Shown in pieces: positions 18,874 through 29,355 of a stretch of 64,000 bases of DNA. The DNA is from Myroides profundi. Lineage in GTDB: Bacteria; Bacteroidota; Bacteroidia; Flavobacteriales; Flavobacteriaceae. A model generated the notes under the pieces. The model did not search any database. It was not told where the DNA came from and worked only from the letters and a program-made list of their open reading frames with translations. Where the stretch lies: contig NZ_CP010817.1 in assembly GCF_000833025.1 (NCBI RefSeq), positions 3,038,001-3,102,000 on the forward strand, read 5' to 3'. Made by a program: the position numbers and the translations under genes. Positions within the stretch are counted from its first letter, which is position 1. Each line of letters opens with the position of its first letter.

Positions 18874-18900
18874 ATACTAAATATACCATTACTATCATAA

Positions 18901-18924
18901 AACAGAGTACTTTTGTGCTCTGTT
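18901..18924 (+). terminator. Intrinsic terminator after dapD
   Basis: A 10-base stem AACAGAGTAC / GTGCTCTGTT (one T-G pair) with loop TTTT is followed by TTTATT. Confidence 0.85.
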
Positions 18925-18957
18925 TTTATTTATTAAAAAAAGTTTTTATTATTGATT

Positions 18958-20820
18958 ATGAGTAAATTATTTTCTCAAAATTGTATCCTATTCTTTAAAA
19001 GATTTCTTTTAATCTTCTTCTTTTATCAAGTATGTAGAGTAGGTTTCTATTTTTACAATTCACACTTATTAGATCCTTGGGATCTAAAGATATTCCTTGG
19101 AGGTGTTCGATTTGACTTAGCGGCACTAGGTTTTATTAATCTTGTATTCGCCTTACTACATCTATTCCCTGGTAAATTTCAAAATAACAAAGGGTATCAG
19201 CAGTTCTTATTTTACAGTTTCTACTTAGTGAATATATTCATACTATGTCTAAACTTCGTAGACTACGAATACTTTAGATTTATCAGCAGACGTAGTTCTT
19301 ATGCCTTTATCACTGCCTCTGGTATGGAACAAGAATTACCAGGATTATTAAAGAATTTCATTGTAGACTACTGGTGGATACCAGTCTATATGTTCTTATC
19401 CTTCGTGATATTCTGGTTGATCTACAGAAAGATAGATTACAAAATCAAAAGCAGTAGATTCAATATTAAAGATACTGTAGTGATGGTATTAGTAATAGGA
19501 ATCATGCTTGTATTAGGTCGCGGGGGATTACAACGCAAACCTATTCGTCTAGTAGATGCATCTCAATATGGAGGATTAAAAAATACAGCTCTAGTCTTAA
19601 ACACTCCATTCTCAGTATTAAAAACAATGGGTAAAAACGAAAGCTTAGAAGAAGTAAACTTCTATACTGAGGCTGAACTAGACCATGTGTTTAATCCTGT
19701 ACAAGAGTTTAAATATGACAGTATTAATAAAAAGAATGTTGTCTTGTTAATCGTAGAAAGTTTTGGTAGAGAAACGATGCATAGAGGATTGACTCCATTT
19801 ATGGATTCGTTAGCGCAGAATAGTCATTTCTTCGAAAATGCATTCGCTAATGGTAAAGTATCTATTGATGCTGTACCATCGTCTATCTCTAGTATTCCTA
19901 GCTTAATGAATAGAACATTCATTTCGTCTAGCTATGCATTAAACGATGTATATACACTACCTAAAATATTAAAAGAAAATGGATATCACACTGCGTTCTT
20001 CCACGGTGCGTTCAACGGTAGTCAAAACTTCGACCAATATGCTAATGTAGCAGGATTCGATGAGTATTATGGAAAGAATGAGTATGAAGGTCCTGATGCC
20101 TTTGACGGAACTTGGGGGGTATTTGATGAAGAGTTTTTACAATTCTACATCAAACAATTAGACCGATTCAAGAAGCCTTTCTTTACAACTCTATTCACGA
20201 TTTCGTCACATAGCCCATATACTATCCCTGAGAAATATAAAGGTAAGTTCCCTAAAGGAGAAGCAGATATACACGAGTCTATCGCCTATGCTGATTATTC
20301 TCTTAAAAAGTTCTTTGAAACTGCAAAGACTAAAGACTGGTATAACAATACTATTTTTATCATCACTGCAGACCATACCTGTGCTGAACCTATAGAAGGT
20401 GAATGGAAGACGAATGTAGGTAAATTCCGTATTCCTATTCTGTTCTTTGCTCCTAATGACCCAAGTATAACAACTGAAAAAGTAGAGAAAAACTTCCAAC
20501 AGATCGATATCTTACCAAGTTTAATGGATTATCTACAGATTAACACAAAAATCGTAAGTTATGGTAAATCTTATAAGTCTGATCAAGACTTCGTGGTGAA
20601 CTACTTAGACAATATCTATAACTATGAAAAAGGAGATTACTACTTAGCCTTCGACGGGAAGAAAACTTTAGGTCTATACAACTGGAAAAAAGACCCTCTA
20701 CTAAAGCAGAACCTGATGAATACAGAGACTGCAAAAAGAGAAGAGATGGAAAAATTCATCAAAGCATATATACAGTCCTTTAACTCTAGAGTTAAAAATA
20801 ATCAATTGACTGTGAAATAA
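18958..20820 (+). CDS. LTA synthase-like sulfatase-fold membrane protein (phosphoglycerol transferase family)
   Basis: The product (620 aa) has about five N-terminal membrane segments (up to about residue 190) and a C-terminal extracytoplasmic alkaline-phosphatase/sulfatase-fold domain. Metal ligand E267 is in LIVESFGRETM. The likely nucleophile is S302, in NGKVSIDAVPSS, where LtaS enzymes have a threonine. The later metal motif is in IITADHT. In Gram-negatives such proteins transfer phosphoglycerol or phosphoethanolamine groups to envelope glycans or lipids, and the acceptor here is unknown. The ATG at 18958 is used because the upstream extension would need TTG. Glycosyltransferase genes follow, which supports an envelope role. 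Confidence 0.88.
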   Translation: MSKLFSQNCILFFKRFLLIFFFYQVCRVGFYFYNSHLLDPWDLKIFLGGVRFDLAALGFINLVFALLHLFPGKFQNNKGYQQFLFYSFYLVNIFILCLNFVDYEYFRFISRRSSYAFITASGMEQELPGLLKNFIVDYWWIPVYMFLSFVIFWLIYRKIDYKIKSSRFNIKDTVVMVLVIGIMLVLGRGGLQRKPIRLVDASQYGGLKNTALVLNTPFSVLKTMGKNESLEEVNFYTEAELDHVFNPVQEFKYDSINKKNVVLLIVESFGRETMHRGLTPFMDSLAQNSHFFENAFANGKVSIDAVPSSISSIPSLMNRTFISSSYALNDVYTLPKILKENGYHTAFFHGAFNGSQNFDQYANVAGFDEYYGKNEYEGPDAFDGTWGVFDEEFLQFYIKQLDRFKKPFFTTLFTISSHSPYTIPEKYKGKFPKGEADIHESIAYADYSLKKFFETAKTKDWYNNTIFIITADHTCAEPIEGEWKTNVGKFRIPILFFAPNDPSITTEKVEKNFQQIDILPSLMDYLQINTKIVSYGKSYKSDQDFVVNYLDNIYNYEKGDYYLAFDGKKTLGLYNWKKDPLLKQNLMNTETAKREEMEKFIKAYIQSFNSRVKNNQLTVK

Positions 20821-20825
20821 ACTAT

Positions 20826-20852
20826 ATATCCCTATTGAAGTAATAGGGATAT
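20826..20852 (+). terminator. Intrinsic terminator after the LTA synthase-like gene
   Basis: An 11-base perfect stem ATATCCCTATT / AATAGGGATAT with loop GAAGT is followed by TTTTATTT. Confidence 0.8.
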
Positions 20853-20951
20853 TTTATTTCTCTATTATCACCTTATGTTCAAATTTATTTTATAATAAAC
20901 TAATATTTTGCTAAATAATATAAAAAAAACATTATTTTATAAATATTCAAT

Positions 20952-20959
20952 TATTTTTG
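20952..20959 (+). promoter_or_regulatory. -7 promoter element of the glycosyltransferase genes
   Basis: TATTTTTG fits TAnnTTTG. It also argues against the TTG at 20957, which overlaps the element, as a start codon. Confidence 0.45.
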
Positions 20960-20980
20960 AACTCTCTCAACATTATTTAT

Positions 20981-21724
20981 ATGAAAATTAGTGGACTTGT
21001 AATAACTTTTAATGAAGAAAAAAACATTGAAAAATGTTTGGATTCATTATTTCAATATTGTGAAGAAGTAATCATTATAGATTCAAACAGTACTGATAAA
21101 ACAGTAGAAATAGCAAAAAGTAAAGGAGCAAAAGTTTATTCTCAAGCATATCTAGGTGACGGTCCTCAACGAACTTATGGGTTACAATATTGTAAAAATG
21201 ATTGGATTATGAACTTAGATGCTGATGAATTTTTGGATCAAGATGCATTAATTTTCATCTCTAAAAAATCTTACGAGAATAAACCTTACGATGCTTATAA
21301 ATTCAGAGTCAAGAACTTTTTAGGAAAACAATTAATTAATTACTCGGGGTGGTACCCGGACTCAAAGATTCGTTTTTTTAATAAAAAAACAGCCTATCCT
21401 TCAAACCATATGGCTCACCAGCATATTATAGCAACAAATGAAAAGAATATCAATGTCCACATTTTACACTATGGATGGAGCTCTTACAAACAAGTTATAG
21501 ATAAAAAAAATCAGTACTCTACTTGGGCAGCCCAACAATTATTTAATGAAGGGAAAAAGGTTTCTTGGTATAAACCTATCCTGAATGGAGCTGCTTCTTT
21601 TATTAAATGCTACTTCTTTAAAAAAGGGATTTTTAATGGAATAGATGGACTTACATTTGCCTTAATTCAATCTTTCTTTTCATTTATGAAGTATACTAAA
21701 TTAATTAACCTACATAAACAATAA
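20981..21724 (+). CDS. Family 2 glycosyltransferase (WaaE/KdtX-like)
   Basis: The product (247 aa) is a GT-A fold cytoplasmic enzyme that uses a nucleotide sugar. It starts MKISGLVITFNEEKNIEKC and has the D-S-N-S-x-D motif at residues 34-39 and the metal-binding DAD at 80-82. The C-terminal region (KCYFFKKGIFNGIDGLTFAL in part) resembles that of LPS inner-core glucosyltransferases. Two further members of the same family follow directly on the same strand. Acceptor and sugar are unknown, but core lipopolysaccharide or capsule assembly is likely. Confidence 0.9.
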   Translation: MKISGLVITFNEEKNIEKCLDSLFQYCEEVIIIDSNSTDKTVEIAKSKGAKVYSQAYLGDGPQRTYGLQYCKNDWIMNLDADEFLDQDALIFISKKSYENKPYDAYKFRVKNFLGKQLINYSGWYPDSKIRFFNKKTAYPSNHMAHQHIIATNEKNINVHILHYGWSSYKQVIDKKNQYSTWAAQQLFNEGKKVSWYKPILNGAASFIKCYFFKKGIFNGIDGLTFALIQSFFSFMKYTKLINLHKQ

Positions 21725-21779
21725 AATTGGTCTAATTATGTTACTTTTATTAAACGCATTCATCATTTAAATTGTTATA

Positions 21780-22544
21780 ATGATTAATAAATTGACTCTT
21801 TTAATTCCAACTAAAAATGAAGAAAACAGAATTAGACAATGTATCTTGTCTGCAAGAGACATTGTGGATGAAATTATAGTTATAGATTCTTATAGTCTTG
21901 ACAATACTGTTAGCATTGCAGAAAGCTTAGGAGCTACTGTGATACAACGCGAGTTTGACAACTTCTCTAATCAAAAGAACTTTGCCTTAACTAAGGCTAA
22001 AAATGATTGGATATTACTATTAGATGCAGATGAACAACTAACAGGTGAACTCAAACAAGAAATACAAACTCTTATAACTAGTAATAGCTTAAAAGACCAT
22101 GAGGCTTATTGGGTCTATAGATCAAACTATTTCTTTAACCAAGCAATACATTATTCTGGATATCAGAAAGACAAGGTTATCCGCCTTTTTAATAAAAACA
22201 AATGTACGTACCAAAACGCTGTCCATGAATCCCTAAAGGTAGATGGATCAATAGGCTATTTAAAGAATAAACTATACCACAATACGTACAGAGGATTTGA
22301 TAATCACATTCAGAAACTAAATCAATACGCAAGTCTACAAGCTAGAGATTATGACAGTAAAACGGGTAAGCTAAACTTATACCATTTTATGATCAAACCG
22401 TGTTTCCGCTTTTTTAAACACTACATTATACAACAAGGATATAGAGATGGAACGGCAGGTCTTATCTTATCTTTTTTAGGTAGTTACTCTACTTTTCTAC
22501 GATATGTAAAACTATGGATGTTAAGAAATAACATCGAAAAATAG
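21780..22544 (+). CDS. Family 2 glycosyltransferase (WaaE/KdtX-like)
   Basis: The product (254 aa) is a paralogue of the preceding enzyme. It has IPTKNEENRIRQC at the N-terminus, DSYSLDNT at residues 36-43, the DAD metal motif at 82-84, and a C-terminus with YRDGTAGLILSFL, which matches LPS core beta-glucosyltransferases. The start is the first ATG, 55 bases after the preceding stop, which suggests one transcript. The substrate is unknown. Confidence 0.9.
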   Translation: MINKLTLLIPTKNEENRIRQCILSARDIVDEIIVIDSYSLDNTVSIAESLGATVIQREFDNFSNQKNFALTKAKNDWILLLDADEQLTGELKQEIQTLITSNSLKDHEAYWVYRSNYFFNQAIHYSGYQKDKVIRLFNKNKCTYQNAVHESLKVDGSIGYLKNKLYHNTYRGFDNHIQKLNQYASLQARDYDSKTGKLNLYHFMIKPCFRFFKHYIIQQGYRDGTAGLILSFLGSYSTFLRYVKLWMLRNNIEK

Positions 22545-22767
22545 ACTACTTACATATTTTTTATATTCTTATCTAAACACAATAATTTAAATAAAAGTCA
22601 CAACAATATTGGCTTTCACCACTTCTATATTTAAAATAATTTATTATAAATTAACAATTATTACTCTCAAAAATCAAAAACCATTAAACTTAGACGAATG
22701 GCATTGATATAAAAATACATTATTTACATATCTTTAACATGTATTTTTACATAAACAATGGAACGTT

Positions 22768-23508
22768 ATGAATCTAAGTGTTATTATACCTACCTATAAC
22801 GAGGAAAAATATATTGCTGATGCTATTAAGTCTGTAGATTTTGCAGACCAAATTATAGTTTTAGATTCCTATAGTAACGATAAGACTACACAGATAGCTA
22901 CTGATATGGGTTGTCTAGTATTGCAAAATAAGTTTGTCAACTTCTCTACACAAAAAAACTTCGCTATTCCTTATGCTAAGGGTAAGTGGATTCTATTTAT
23001 TGATGCAGATGAAAGAGTGACAGATAGCCTGCGAAAAGAAATACTAGAAGTCATTAAAAACCCTGGAGAATACAAAGCCTTTAAGCTTAGATTTCCACAC
23101 TTTTTTATCAATGAGTTTTTATTTCACAAAGCAGATAAGGTAACGCGTCTAGTGTATAACGAAGGAGTGCACTTCACAGGTGAAGTACACGAAAAATTGC
23201 ATACGACAGAGGGTAAAACAGGGATTCTTAAAAATCATGTAGTGCATTTGACCTATAAAGGAATATTTCACTATATGTCAAAAAAAGAGTCTTATTCTTG
23301 GTTCCAAGCCTCTGAACAGTTTAAAAAGAAAAAGAAAGTATCTTATTATCACCTAGCGTTCAAGCCATTTTACAGATTTTTCCACATCTATTTTATAAAG
23401 AGAGGATATCTAGATAAAACGGCTGGACTAGCAGGAGCTACATTAGACGCTTACGGAGTATTCGCTAGGTATTTAAAACTAATGTTGTTACAAAAGGGAT
23501 TAAAATAG
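22768..23508 (+). CDS. Family 2 glycosyltransferase (WaaE/KdtX-like)
   Basis: The product (246 aa) is the third paralogue in the row. It shows IIPTYNEEKYIADA, DSYSNDKT at about 33-40, the DAD motif at 79-81, and a basic C-terminus with RFFHIYFIKRGYLDKTAGLA in part. A gap of 223 bases separates it from the second paralogue, so it may have its own promoter. Its last nine bases overlap the 3' end of the convergent deacetylase gene. Confidence 0.9.
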   Translation: MNLSVIIPTYNEEKYIADAIKSVDFADQIIVLDSYSNDKTTQIATDMGCLVLQNKFVNFSTQKNFAIPYAKGKWILFIDADERVTDSLRKEILEVIKNPGEYKAFKLRFPHFFINEFLFHKADKVTRLVYNEGVHFTGEVHEKLHTTEGKTGILKNHVVHLTYKGIFHYMSKKESYSWFQASEQFKKKKKVSYYHLAFKPFYRFFHIYFIKRGYLDKTAGLAGATLDAYGVFARYLKLMLLQKGLK

Positions 23509-24204
23509 CTTGCCTACTTTTAATTTCCACTTAAAGCCAAACATGCTTTCCGTTCCTTTAATATCAATACGGTTAATCTCATATTCACTACTAAAAGGGT
23601 ATTGACTAATTCGATTGCCGATACGTACAGCATATTTCATCTTATACGTTCTTAATATTTCAAAAAAAGCGCTTTTTGCTGGATCTTTTCTAGGAAAGTT
23701 ACCATACGGATAAGCTAAAGCAGGATAAACAGTAAGGTTATGTTCCTTCACTACCTCAACACTGTCTTCAAAATCCTGTCTAACCTCATCTAGTGTTAAT
23801 CCCGCATAATGATGGTGTTTATAAGAGTGGTATCCCAACTCTATAATAGCAGGAAGAGATTTTAACTGTTCTGCTGTCATGATGGGTTCTACTCCATTAT
23901 TCCACAGGTCGGTCTTCCCTAAGTAATGAAAAGGAATAAAAAAGGTCGCTTTTAAATTATACTTCTCTAACAAAGGAACAGCAAAGTCTAACTGATTAAC
24001 TGTTACATCGTCGAAAGTGATGATAATGCTCTTTTTAGGAAGAGCAGCTTGAGTCTCTAATTCGCTAAAGTGAAAAGTAGTATAACCATTTTCAACAAGG
24101 TATTTCAATTGGTCTTCTAATGATGAACAATGAATAGAATGAGCTTTTAATTGTTCTGAATCCTCTTGAACATTATGGTACATTAAGATAGGTAGTTTAC
24201 TCAT
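23500..24204 (-). CDS. Polysaccharide deacetylase family protein (NodB-like)
   Basis: The product (234 aa) has the NodB/carbohydrate esterase 4 fold. Motif 1 is TFDD at residues 63-66 (followed by V instead of the common G), motif 2 is H126-S-Y-K-H130, and motif 3 is in ALAYPYGNF. The protein has no signal peptide, so it may act in the cytoplasm or on lipid-linked intermediates. It sits among glycosyltransferases, tail to tail with the third one. It probably removes N-acetyl groups from a sugar in the same glycan. The substrate is not known. Confidence 0.88.
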   Translation of the reverse strand: MSKLPILMYHNVQEDSEQLKAHSIHCSSLEDQLKYLVENGYTTFHFSELETQAALPKKSIIITFDDVTVNQLDFAVPLLEKYNLKATFFIPFHYLGKTDLWNNGVEPIMTAEQLKSLPAIIELGYHSYKHHHYAGLTLDEVRQDFEDSVEVVKEHNLTVYPALAYPYGNFPRKDPAKSAFFEILRTYKMKYAVRIGNRISQYPFSSEYEINRIDIKGTESMFGFKWKLKVGKLF

Positions 24205-24306
24205 ACGTAGTAATTAACATAATATAAGACACAAAAATACATTTTTTAAATAAGCAACAGAACAAATAATAAAAACATTATACTAAAATAGAGAGTAAGA
24301 ATAATT

Positions 24307-25047
24307 ATGAACCTAACAATACTGAGTATATATCAGAATAATATCGATCTAAAAAACTGGATAGAAAATCTTCCTAAACAAATCGATCATGTTCTTCTGA
24401 TACTACCTATACAAGATAAACACTATATAGATCATACCAATCAGTATAGTGTACAGATTACTTATTTATGCGTTGATACAAATGAGCTCTTTCAATCCTT
24501 ACACAACAAGCTAACTGAGCTAAAAGTATCTTGGTTTGCGTTTATGCCGATGCATTATCAATTCACAACAGAGCTAGCAGAAGAGATCAATAACATTATC
24601 GCTAATAGTAATGAGAGTACTACGCTTTACATCAAAAAAAGAGAGTACATACAGTTCTTAGGAGAAAACATAAGAAAAGGAGGTTTTCAAAAACAGCCTG
24701 CTTTATTACTTTTTAATAGTCTATCACTAGCTGACCACAAACTTTATTTTGCTAGTATTAAAGACCTGAAAGCTCCCATTACTACAATAGTAGATCAATC
24801 ATTTGACAACTTTCATTTTGAATTAGATATTTATCAACAAGTACTTAGTTATTCTGATTTTTTAAACAATAAGAAAGTATATAAAATATACTTCTTTACT
24901 AACCCTTTTGGTACTTTTATGTATAGAGGTCTGATACGAGGAGGTTTTTTTGAAGGCAAAGCTGGTTTTACACTAACGTATCTATATGCTTTAGCGTCCT
25001 TTAAAAGAGTCCTTTTTCTCTGGATGAGATATAAAAAAATAGATTAA
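24307..25047 (+). CDS. Degenerate family 2 glycosyltransferase paralogue lacking the DXD motif
   Basis: The product (246 aa) has the same length and the same C-terminal architecture (FMYRGLIRGGFFEGKAGFTL against the YRDGTAGLILSF of its neighbours) as the three enzymes upstream. Where they read W-I-L-x-x-D-A-D, it reads W76-F-A-F-M-P81-M82-H83. The D-S-Y-S-x-D motif is also gone (LILPIQDKHY). The start MNLTILSIYQNN aligns with MNLSVIIPTYNE. A normal metal-dependent GT-A transfer therefore looks impossible. The gene is intact and in frame, so a binding or regulatory role, or a partner subunit, is conceivable. Confidence 0.75.
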   Translation: MNLTILSIYQNNIDLKNWIENLPKQIDHVLLILPIQDKHYIDHTNQYSVQITYLCVDTNELFQSLHNKLTELKVSWFAFMPMHYQFTTELAEEINNIIANSNESTTLYIKKREYIQFLGENIRKGGFQKQPALLLFNSLSLADHKLYFASIKDLKAPITTIVDQSFDNFHFELDIYQQVLSYSDFLNNKKVYKIYFFTNPFGTFMYRGLIRGGFFEGKAGFTLTYLYALASFKRVLFLWMRYKKID

Positions 25048-25146
25048 TCATCACTATAATTTACCCTAAAGTTTTTGTCAAAAAACAAAGGCTTTTACTT
25101 TTTTACACAATAAAATATTAAGTTTTAAAATCTTATTTTTTTAGTC

Positions 25147-25154
25147 TATTTTTG
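25147..25154 (+). promoter_or_regulatory. -7 promoter element of purL
   Basis: TATTTTTG matches TAnnTTTG about 35 bases upstream of the purL start. No TTG is found at -33. Confidence 0.5.
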
Positions 25155-25188
25155 TGCATTACAACAACAACTAAATATTCTTAACGTA

Positions 25189-28100
25189 ATGATTCATTTC
25201 TTCGAAAACCCTTCGAGAAAGTTCTACACTGTACAAGTAGAGAACAACTTATCTAATGAAGATATCCAAAAGTTAAATTGGTTATTTGGCAATGCCAAGC
25301 ACATTAACGAGAAAACAATCAATGCTAAATTTGTCGGTCCTCGCGCTACGATGGTTACTCCATGGAGTACTAATGCAGTAGAGATCACTCAAAATATGGG
25401 AATCAATGGGATTATCCGTATTGAGGAATTCGTAAAAGCTGAAGACAGTGACGCATTTGACCCTATGTTATTACAAGAGTTTGATGCACTTCACCAAGAC
25501 ATCTTTACAATCAACATTGCTCCTGAAGCAATTAACTACATTGAAGACATCGCTAAATACAATGCACAAGAAGGTTTAGCTTTAAATGAAGAAGAAATTA
25601 CTTACCTAAATGAATTATCTACTAAACTTGGACGTAAGTTAACTGACTCTGAAGTATTCGGATTCTCTCAAGTTAACTCTGAGCACTGTCGTCACAAGAT
25701 ATTTAATGGTACATTCATCATTGATGGAGAAGAACAACCTACTTCTCTATTCAAATTAATTAGAAAAACATCTGAAACAAATCCTAATGATATTGTTTCG
25801 GCTTATAAAGATAATGTTGCTTTCGTAAAAGGTCCTAAGGTGACTCAGTTTGCTCCTAAATCAGCAGACAAGCCTGACTTCTACGCAGAGACTGAGTTTG
25901 ACTCTGTGATCTCATTAAAAGCAGAAACGCATAACTTCCCTACTACAGTAGAGCCTTTTAATGGTGCTGCTACTGGATCAGGAGGAGAAATACGCGACCG
26001 TTTAGCTGGTGGACAAGGTTCATTGCCCTTAGCAGGTACTGCTATCTATATGACGTCATACTCTCGCTTAGAAGAGAACCGCCCTTGGGAACAAGCAATG
26101 GACGAAAGAGCATGGTTATACCAAACGCCTATCGATATCTTAATCAAGGCTTCTAATGGTGCTTCTGACTTTGGTAACAAATTCGGGCAACCATTAATTA
26201 CAGGTTCTATCCTTACATTCGAGCATGAAGAAGACGCTCGTAAACTTGGATTTGACAAGGTGATTATGCAAGCCGGAGGTATTGGGTATGGTAAACTAAA
26301 CCAAGCATTAAAACACAAACCATCCGAAGGTGACCAAGTGGTAATCTTAGGTGGTGAGAACTACAGAATCGGTATGGGAGGTGCAGCAGTATCTTCTGCT
26401 AACACTGGTGCTTTTGGTTCAGGTATTGAGTTAAATGCTATCCAACGTTCTAATCCTGAAATGCAAAAACGTGCTGCTAATGCTATCCGCGCGATGGTAG
26501 AAGCTGAACACAACCCTATCGTATCTATTCACGATCACGGTGCGGGTGGACACTTAAACTGTCTTTCTGAGTTAGTAGAGGAAACAGGTGGAAACATCAA
26601 CTTAGATGCACTACCTGTAGGAGATCCTACACTATCGGCTAAAGAAATTATCGGGAATGAGTCTCAAGAAAGAATGGGATTAGTTATCGGTCAAAAAGAC
26701 ATCGATACTTTAGCAAAGATTGCGGAGAGAGAACGTGCTCCAATGTACACTGTAGGTGAGATTACAAATGATCACCGCTTTACGATAGAGTCTAAAACTA
26801 AAGGTGATAAACCTATGGACTTCGCTATCGAAGATATGTTCGGTAGTTCTCCTAAAACAATCATGGATGATAAAACAATCAACCGTGTATATGCTGATTT
26901 AGATTACTCTGTAAACAAAGTAGAAGAATACTTAAACCAATTATTACAATTAGAGGCTGTAGCTTCTAAAGATTGGTTAACAAATAAAGTGGACCGTTGT
27001 GTAGGTGGTCGTGTGGCTAAACAACAATGTACTGGTCCATTACAGTTACCACTTAACAACTTAGGTGCTATGGCACTTGATTATAAAGGTAAAGAAGGTA
27101 TCGCTACTACTGTAGGACATGCTCCTATCGTAGCAATCATAGATCCTGCTGCAGGTAGTAGAAACGCTATCGCAGAGGCTTTATCTAATATCGTTTGGGC
27201 TCCTCTTAAAGAAGGAATCAAGAACGTTTCTTTATCTGCTAACTGGATGTGGGCATGTAACAATGCTGGAGAAGATGCTCGTCTATACAAAGCTGTAAAA
27301 GCTTGTTCGGACTTCGCTATCGAATTAGGAATCAACATCCCTACAGGGAAAGATTCTTTATCAATGAAGCAGAAGTACCCTAATGACGAAGTAATCGCTC
27401 CTGGTACAGTTATTATCTCTGCAGCGGCTAACTGTACTGATATTACGAAAATAGTAGAACCTACTTTAAAGAAAAATGCTGGTTCTATTTACTATATCAA
27501 CTTGTCTAAAGATAGCTTCAAATTAGGAGGTTCTTCTTTTGCACAGGTATTAAACAAAATAGGTCAAGAAGTTCCTACTATCACTGATGCTACTTACTTT
27601 AAGAATGCATTTAATGCTATTCAAGAATTAGTAGCGAATGAGCAAATCGCTGCTGGACACGATATCGGAAGTGGAGGTTTAGTTACTTCTCTTTTAGAAA
27701 TGACGTTTGCTGATGTAAACTTAGGAGCTAAGTATGACTTAACTGCTCTTAACGAAAAAGATACTGTAAAAGCGTTATTCAACGAGAACATCGCACTTAT
27801 CGTTCAAGCAAAAGACGATGCTACTTTAGAACAAGCTTTAGCTGCTAAAGGTGTTATCGCTACTAAGATAGGTACTGTAACTACAGATGAGCAAGTATCA
27901 TTCACTAACGGCGCAGATCACTTTACATTTAGCGTGCCTGCTATCAGAGATACTTGGGCTAAAACGTCTTACTTATTAGACCAAAAACAAACGAAGAATA
28001 ACAAAGCAACAGATCGTTATAACAACTATAAAGTACAACCTTTAAACTTCAGCTTCCCTGCTCAGTTTGACGGTAAAAAACCTGTAGTTGACGCTTCTAA

Positions 28101-28860
28101 ACCAAGACCTAAAGCGGCTATTATCCGTGAAAAAGGTAGTAACTCTGAAAGAGAGGTTGCTAATGCTATGTTCTTAGCTGGTTTTGATGTAAAAGACGTT
28201 CACATGACTGACCTTATCTCTGGTAGAGAAACATTGGAAGATATCCAATTTATCGGAGCTGTAGGTGGATTCTCTAACTCTGACGTATTAGGATCTGCTA
28301 AAGGTTGGGCTGGTGCATTTATGTACAACGAGAAAGCGAATACAGCATTGAAAAACTTCTTTGCTCGTCAAGACACTTTATCTGTAGGTATATGTAATGG
28401 ATGTCAGTTGTTTATGGAGTTAGAGTTAATCAACCCTGAGCACGAGGTACACGGTAAGATGCAACACAATGACTCTCAAAAACACGAGAGTAACTTTACA
28501 TCTGTAACAATCCAAGAAAACAACTCTATAATGCTTTCTACTTTAGCTGGAAGTACTTTAGGAGTATGGATTTCACATGGGGAAGGTAAATTCAACTTAC
28601 CTGAGACAGAAGATCAATACAATATCGTAGCGAAGTACGCTTATGATACTTATCCTGCTAACCCTAATGGTTCTGACTTTAACACAGCGATGATGTGTGA
28701 TACAACAGGACGCCACTTAGTAATGATGCCTCATATCGAGCGTTCATTGTTCCAATGGCACTGGGCTAACTATCCTGAAGGAAGAAAAGATGAAGTTTCT
28801 CCTTGGATGGAAGCATTCGTTAATGCACGTAAGTGGATCGAAGAAAACAACGCTAAATAA
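25189..28860 (+). CDS. purL: Phosphoribosylformylglycinamidine synthase, large single-chain form
   Basis: The enzyme makes FGAM from FGAR, glutamine and ATP in purine synthesis. The product (1223 aa) is the long single-chain type. It has an N-terminal PurS-like domain, two AIRS-like synthase halves (metal and substrate loop in [17 protein letters not shown] in part, [13 protein letters not shown] earlier), and a C-terminal glutamine amidotransferase domain with nucleophile C1069 (in GICNGCQLF) and the H1182/E1184 pair (PHIE). The family length is about 1200-1300 aa. It stands alone with its own promoter element and a strong terminator. Confidence 0.98.
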   Translation: MIHFFENPSRKFYTVQVENNLSNEDIQKLNWLFGNAKHINEKTINAKFVGPRATMVTPWSTNAVEITQNMGINGIIRIEEFVKAEDSDAFDPMLLQEFDALHQDIFTINIAPEAINYIEDIAKYNAQEGLALNEEEITYLNELSTKLGRKLTDSEVFGFSQVNSEHCRHKIFNGTFIIDGEEQPTSLFKLIRKTSETNPNDIVSAYKDNVAFVKGPKVTQFAPKSADKPDFYAETEFDSVISLKAETHNFPTTVEPFNGAATGSGGEIRDRLAGGQGSLPLAGTAIYMTSYSRLEENRPWEQAMDERAWLYQTPIDILIKASNGASDFGNKFGQPLITGSILTFEHEEDARKLGFDKVIMQAGGIGYGKLNQALKHKPSEGDQVVILGGENYRIGMGGAAVSSANTGAFGSGIELNAIQRSNPEMQKRAANAIRAMVEAEHNPIVSIHDHGAGGHLNCLSELVEETGGNINLDALPVGDPTLSAKEIIGNESQERMGLVIGQKDIDTLAKIAERERAPMYTVGEITNDHRFTIESKTKGDKPMDFAIEDMFGSSPKTIMDDKTINRVYADLDYSVNKVEEYLNQLLQLEAVASKDWLTNKVDRCVGGRVAKQQCTGPLQLPLNNLGAMALDYKGKEGIATTVGHAPIVAIIDPAAGSRNAIAEALSNIVWAPLKEGIKNVSLSANWMWACNNAGEDARLYKAVKACSDFAIELGINIPTGKDSLSMKQKYPNDEVIAPGTVIISAAANCTDITKIVEPTLKKNAGSIYYINLSKDSFKLGGSSFAQVLNKIGQEVPTITDATYFKNAFNAIQELVANEQIAAGHDIGSGGLVTSLLEMTFADVNLGAKYDLTALNEKDTVKALFNENIALIVQAKDDATLEQALAAKGVIATKIGTVTTDEQVSFTNGADHFTFSVPAIRDTWAKTSYLLDQKQTKNNKATDRYNNYKVQPLNFSFPAQFDGKKPVVDASKPRPKAAIIREKGSNSEREVANAMFLAGFDVKDVHMTDLISGRETLEDIQFIGAVGGFSNSDVLGSAKGWAGAFMYNEKANTALKNFFARQDTLSVGICNGCQLFMELELINPEHEVHGKMQHNDSQKHESNFTSVTIQENNSIMLSTLAGSTLGVWISHGEGKFNLPETEDQYNIVAKYAYDTYPANPNGSDFNTAMMCDTTGRHLVMMPHIERSLFQWHWANYPEGRKDEVSPWMEAFVNARKWIEENNAK

Positions 28861-28876
28861 CATATAGCTTATATAC

Positions 28877-28905
28877 AACAAAGCCTCCTAATGGGAGGCT
28901 TTGTT
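28877..28905. terminator. Bidirectional terminator after purL
   Basis: A perfect 12-base stem AACAAAGCCTCC / GGAGGCTTTGTT with loop TAATG lies between convergent genes. Confidence 0.88.
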
Positions 28906-28912
28906 ATTTATA

Positions 28913-29353
28913 TCATTTTTCTTTTCTTACAAATTCATAAGAAGAATACCTAAATACCCTTGCTTTATCTGCCGTCATCATTGGTTCTGCTGTTTTGCGT
29001 TCATAAGAAGTAGGTACACCTTTATCAATATAGTACTGCCCTTTTAGTTTAATAAAATAATCAAACTGTTTATGGTATAATGAATCACTATCTATTGCCA
29101 AGTTTCCAGTACTTGGTTCTATAAAAATACAATCTTTTTCATCTATCTCATACCCTTCTACAAAAAAAGAGGTATCAATAAAATCTGCACAATCACAAGC
29201 CCAATTCACATACATCACTTCAATGATTTCTTCTTTTCCTGAAAGTAGGGATGGTTGTTTTGATCGCTCAAGATAAGAAAGGTAACCAAACCACGCTAAA
29301 ATCACAGCTACAAAAAATATTAATAATCCTATTACTACTTTTTTTACTTTCAT
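28913..29353 (-). CDS. Small membrane-anchored protein of unknown function
   Basis: The product (146 aa) has one N-terminal membrane segment (about residues 7-25) and a presumably extracytoplasmic domain. It contains the pair C53-D-C55 in NWACDCADF and another Cys in DEKDCIFIEP. It starts two bases after the stop of the zinc-ribbon protein gene, so the two are almost certainly translated from one mRNA. I do not recognise the family. The closely spaced cysteines could bind metal or form a disulfide, which is inference. Confidence 0.75.
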   Translation of the reverse strand: MKVKKVVIGLLIFFVAVILAWFGYLSYLERSKQPSLLSGKEEIIEVMYVNWACDCADFIDTSFFVEGYEIDEKDCIFIEPSTGNLAIDSDSLYHKQFDYFIKLKGQYYIDKGVPTSYERKTAEPMMTADKARVFRYSSYEFVRKEK

Positions 29354-29355
29354 AG

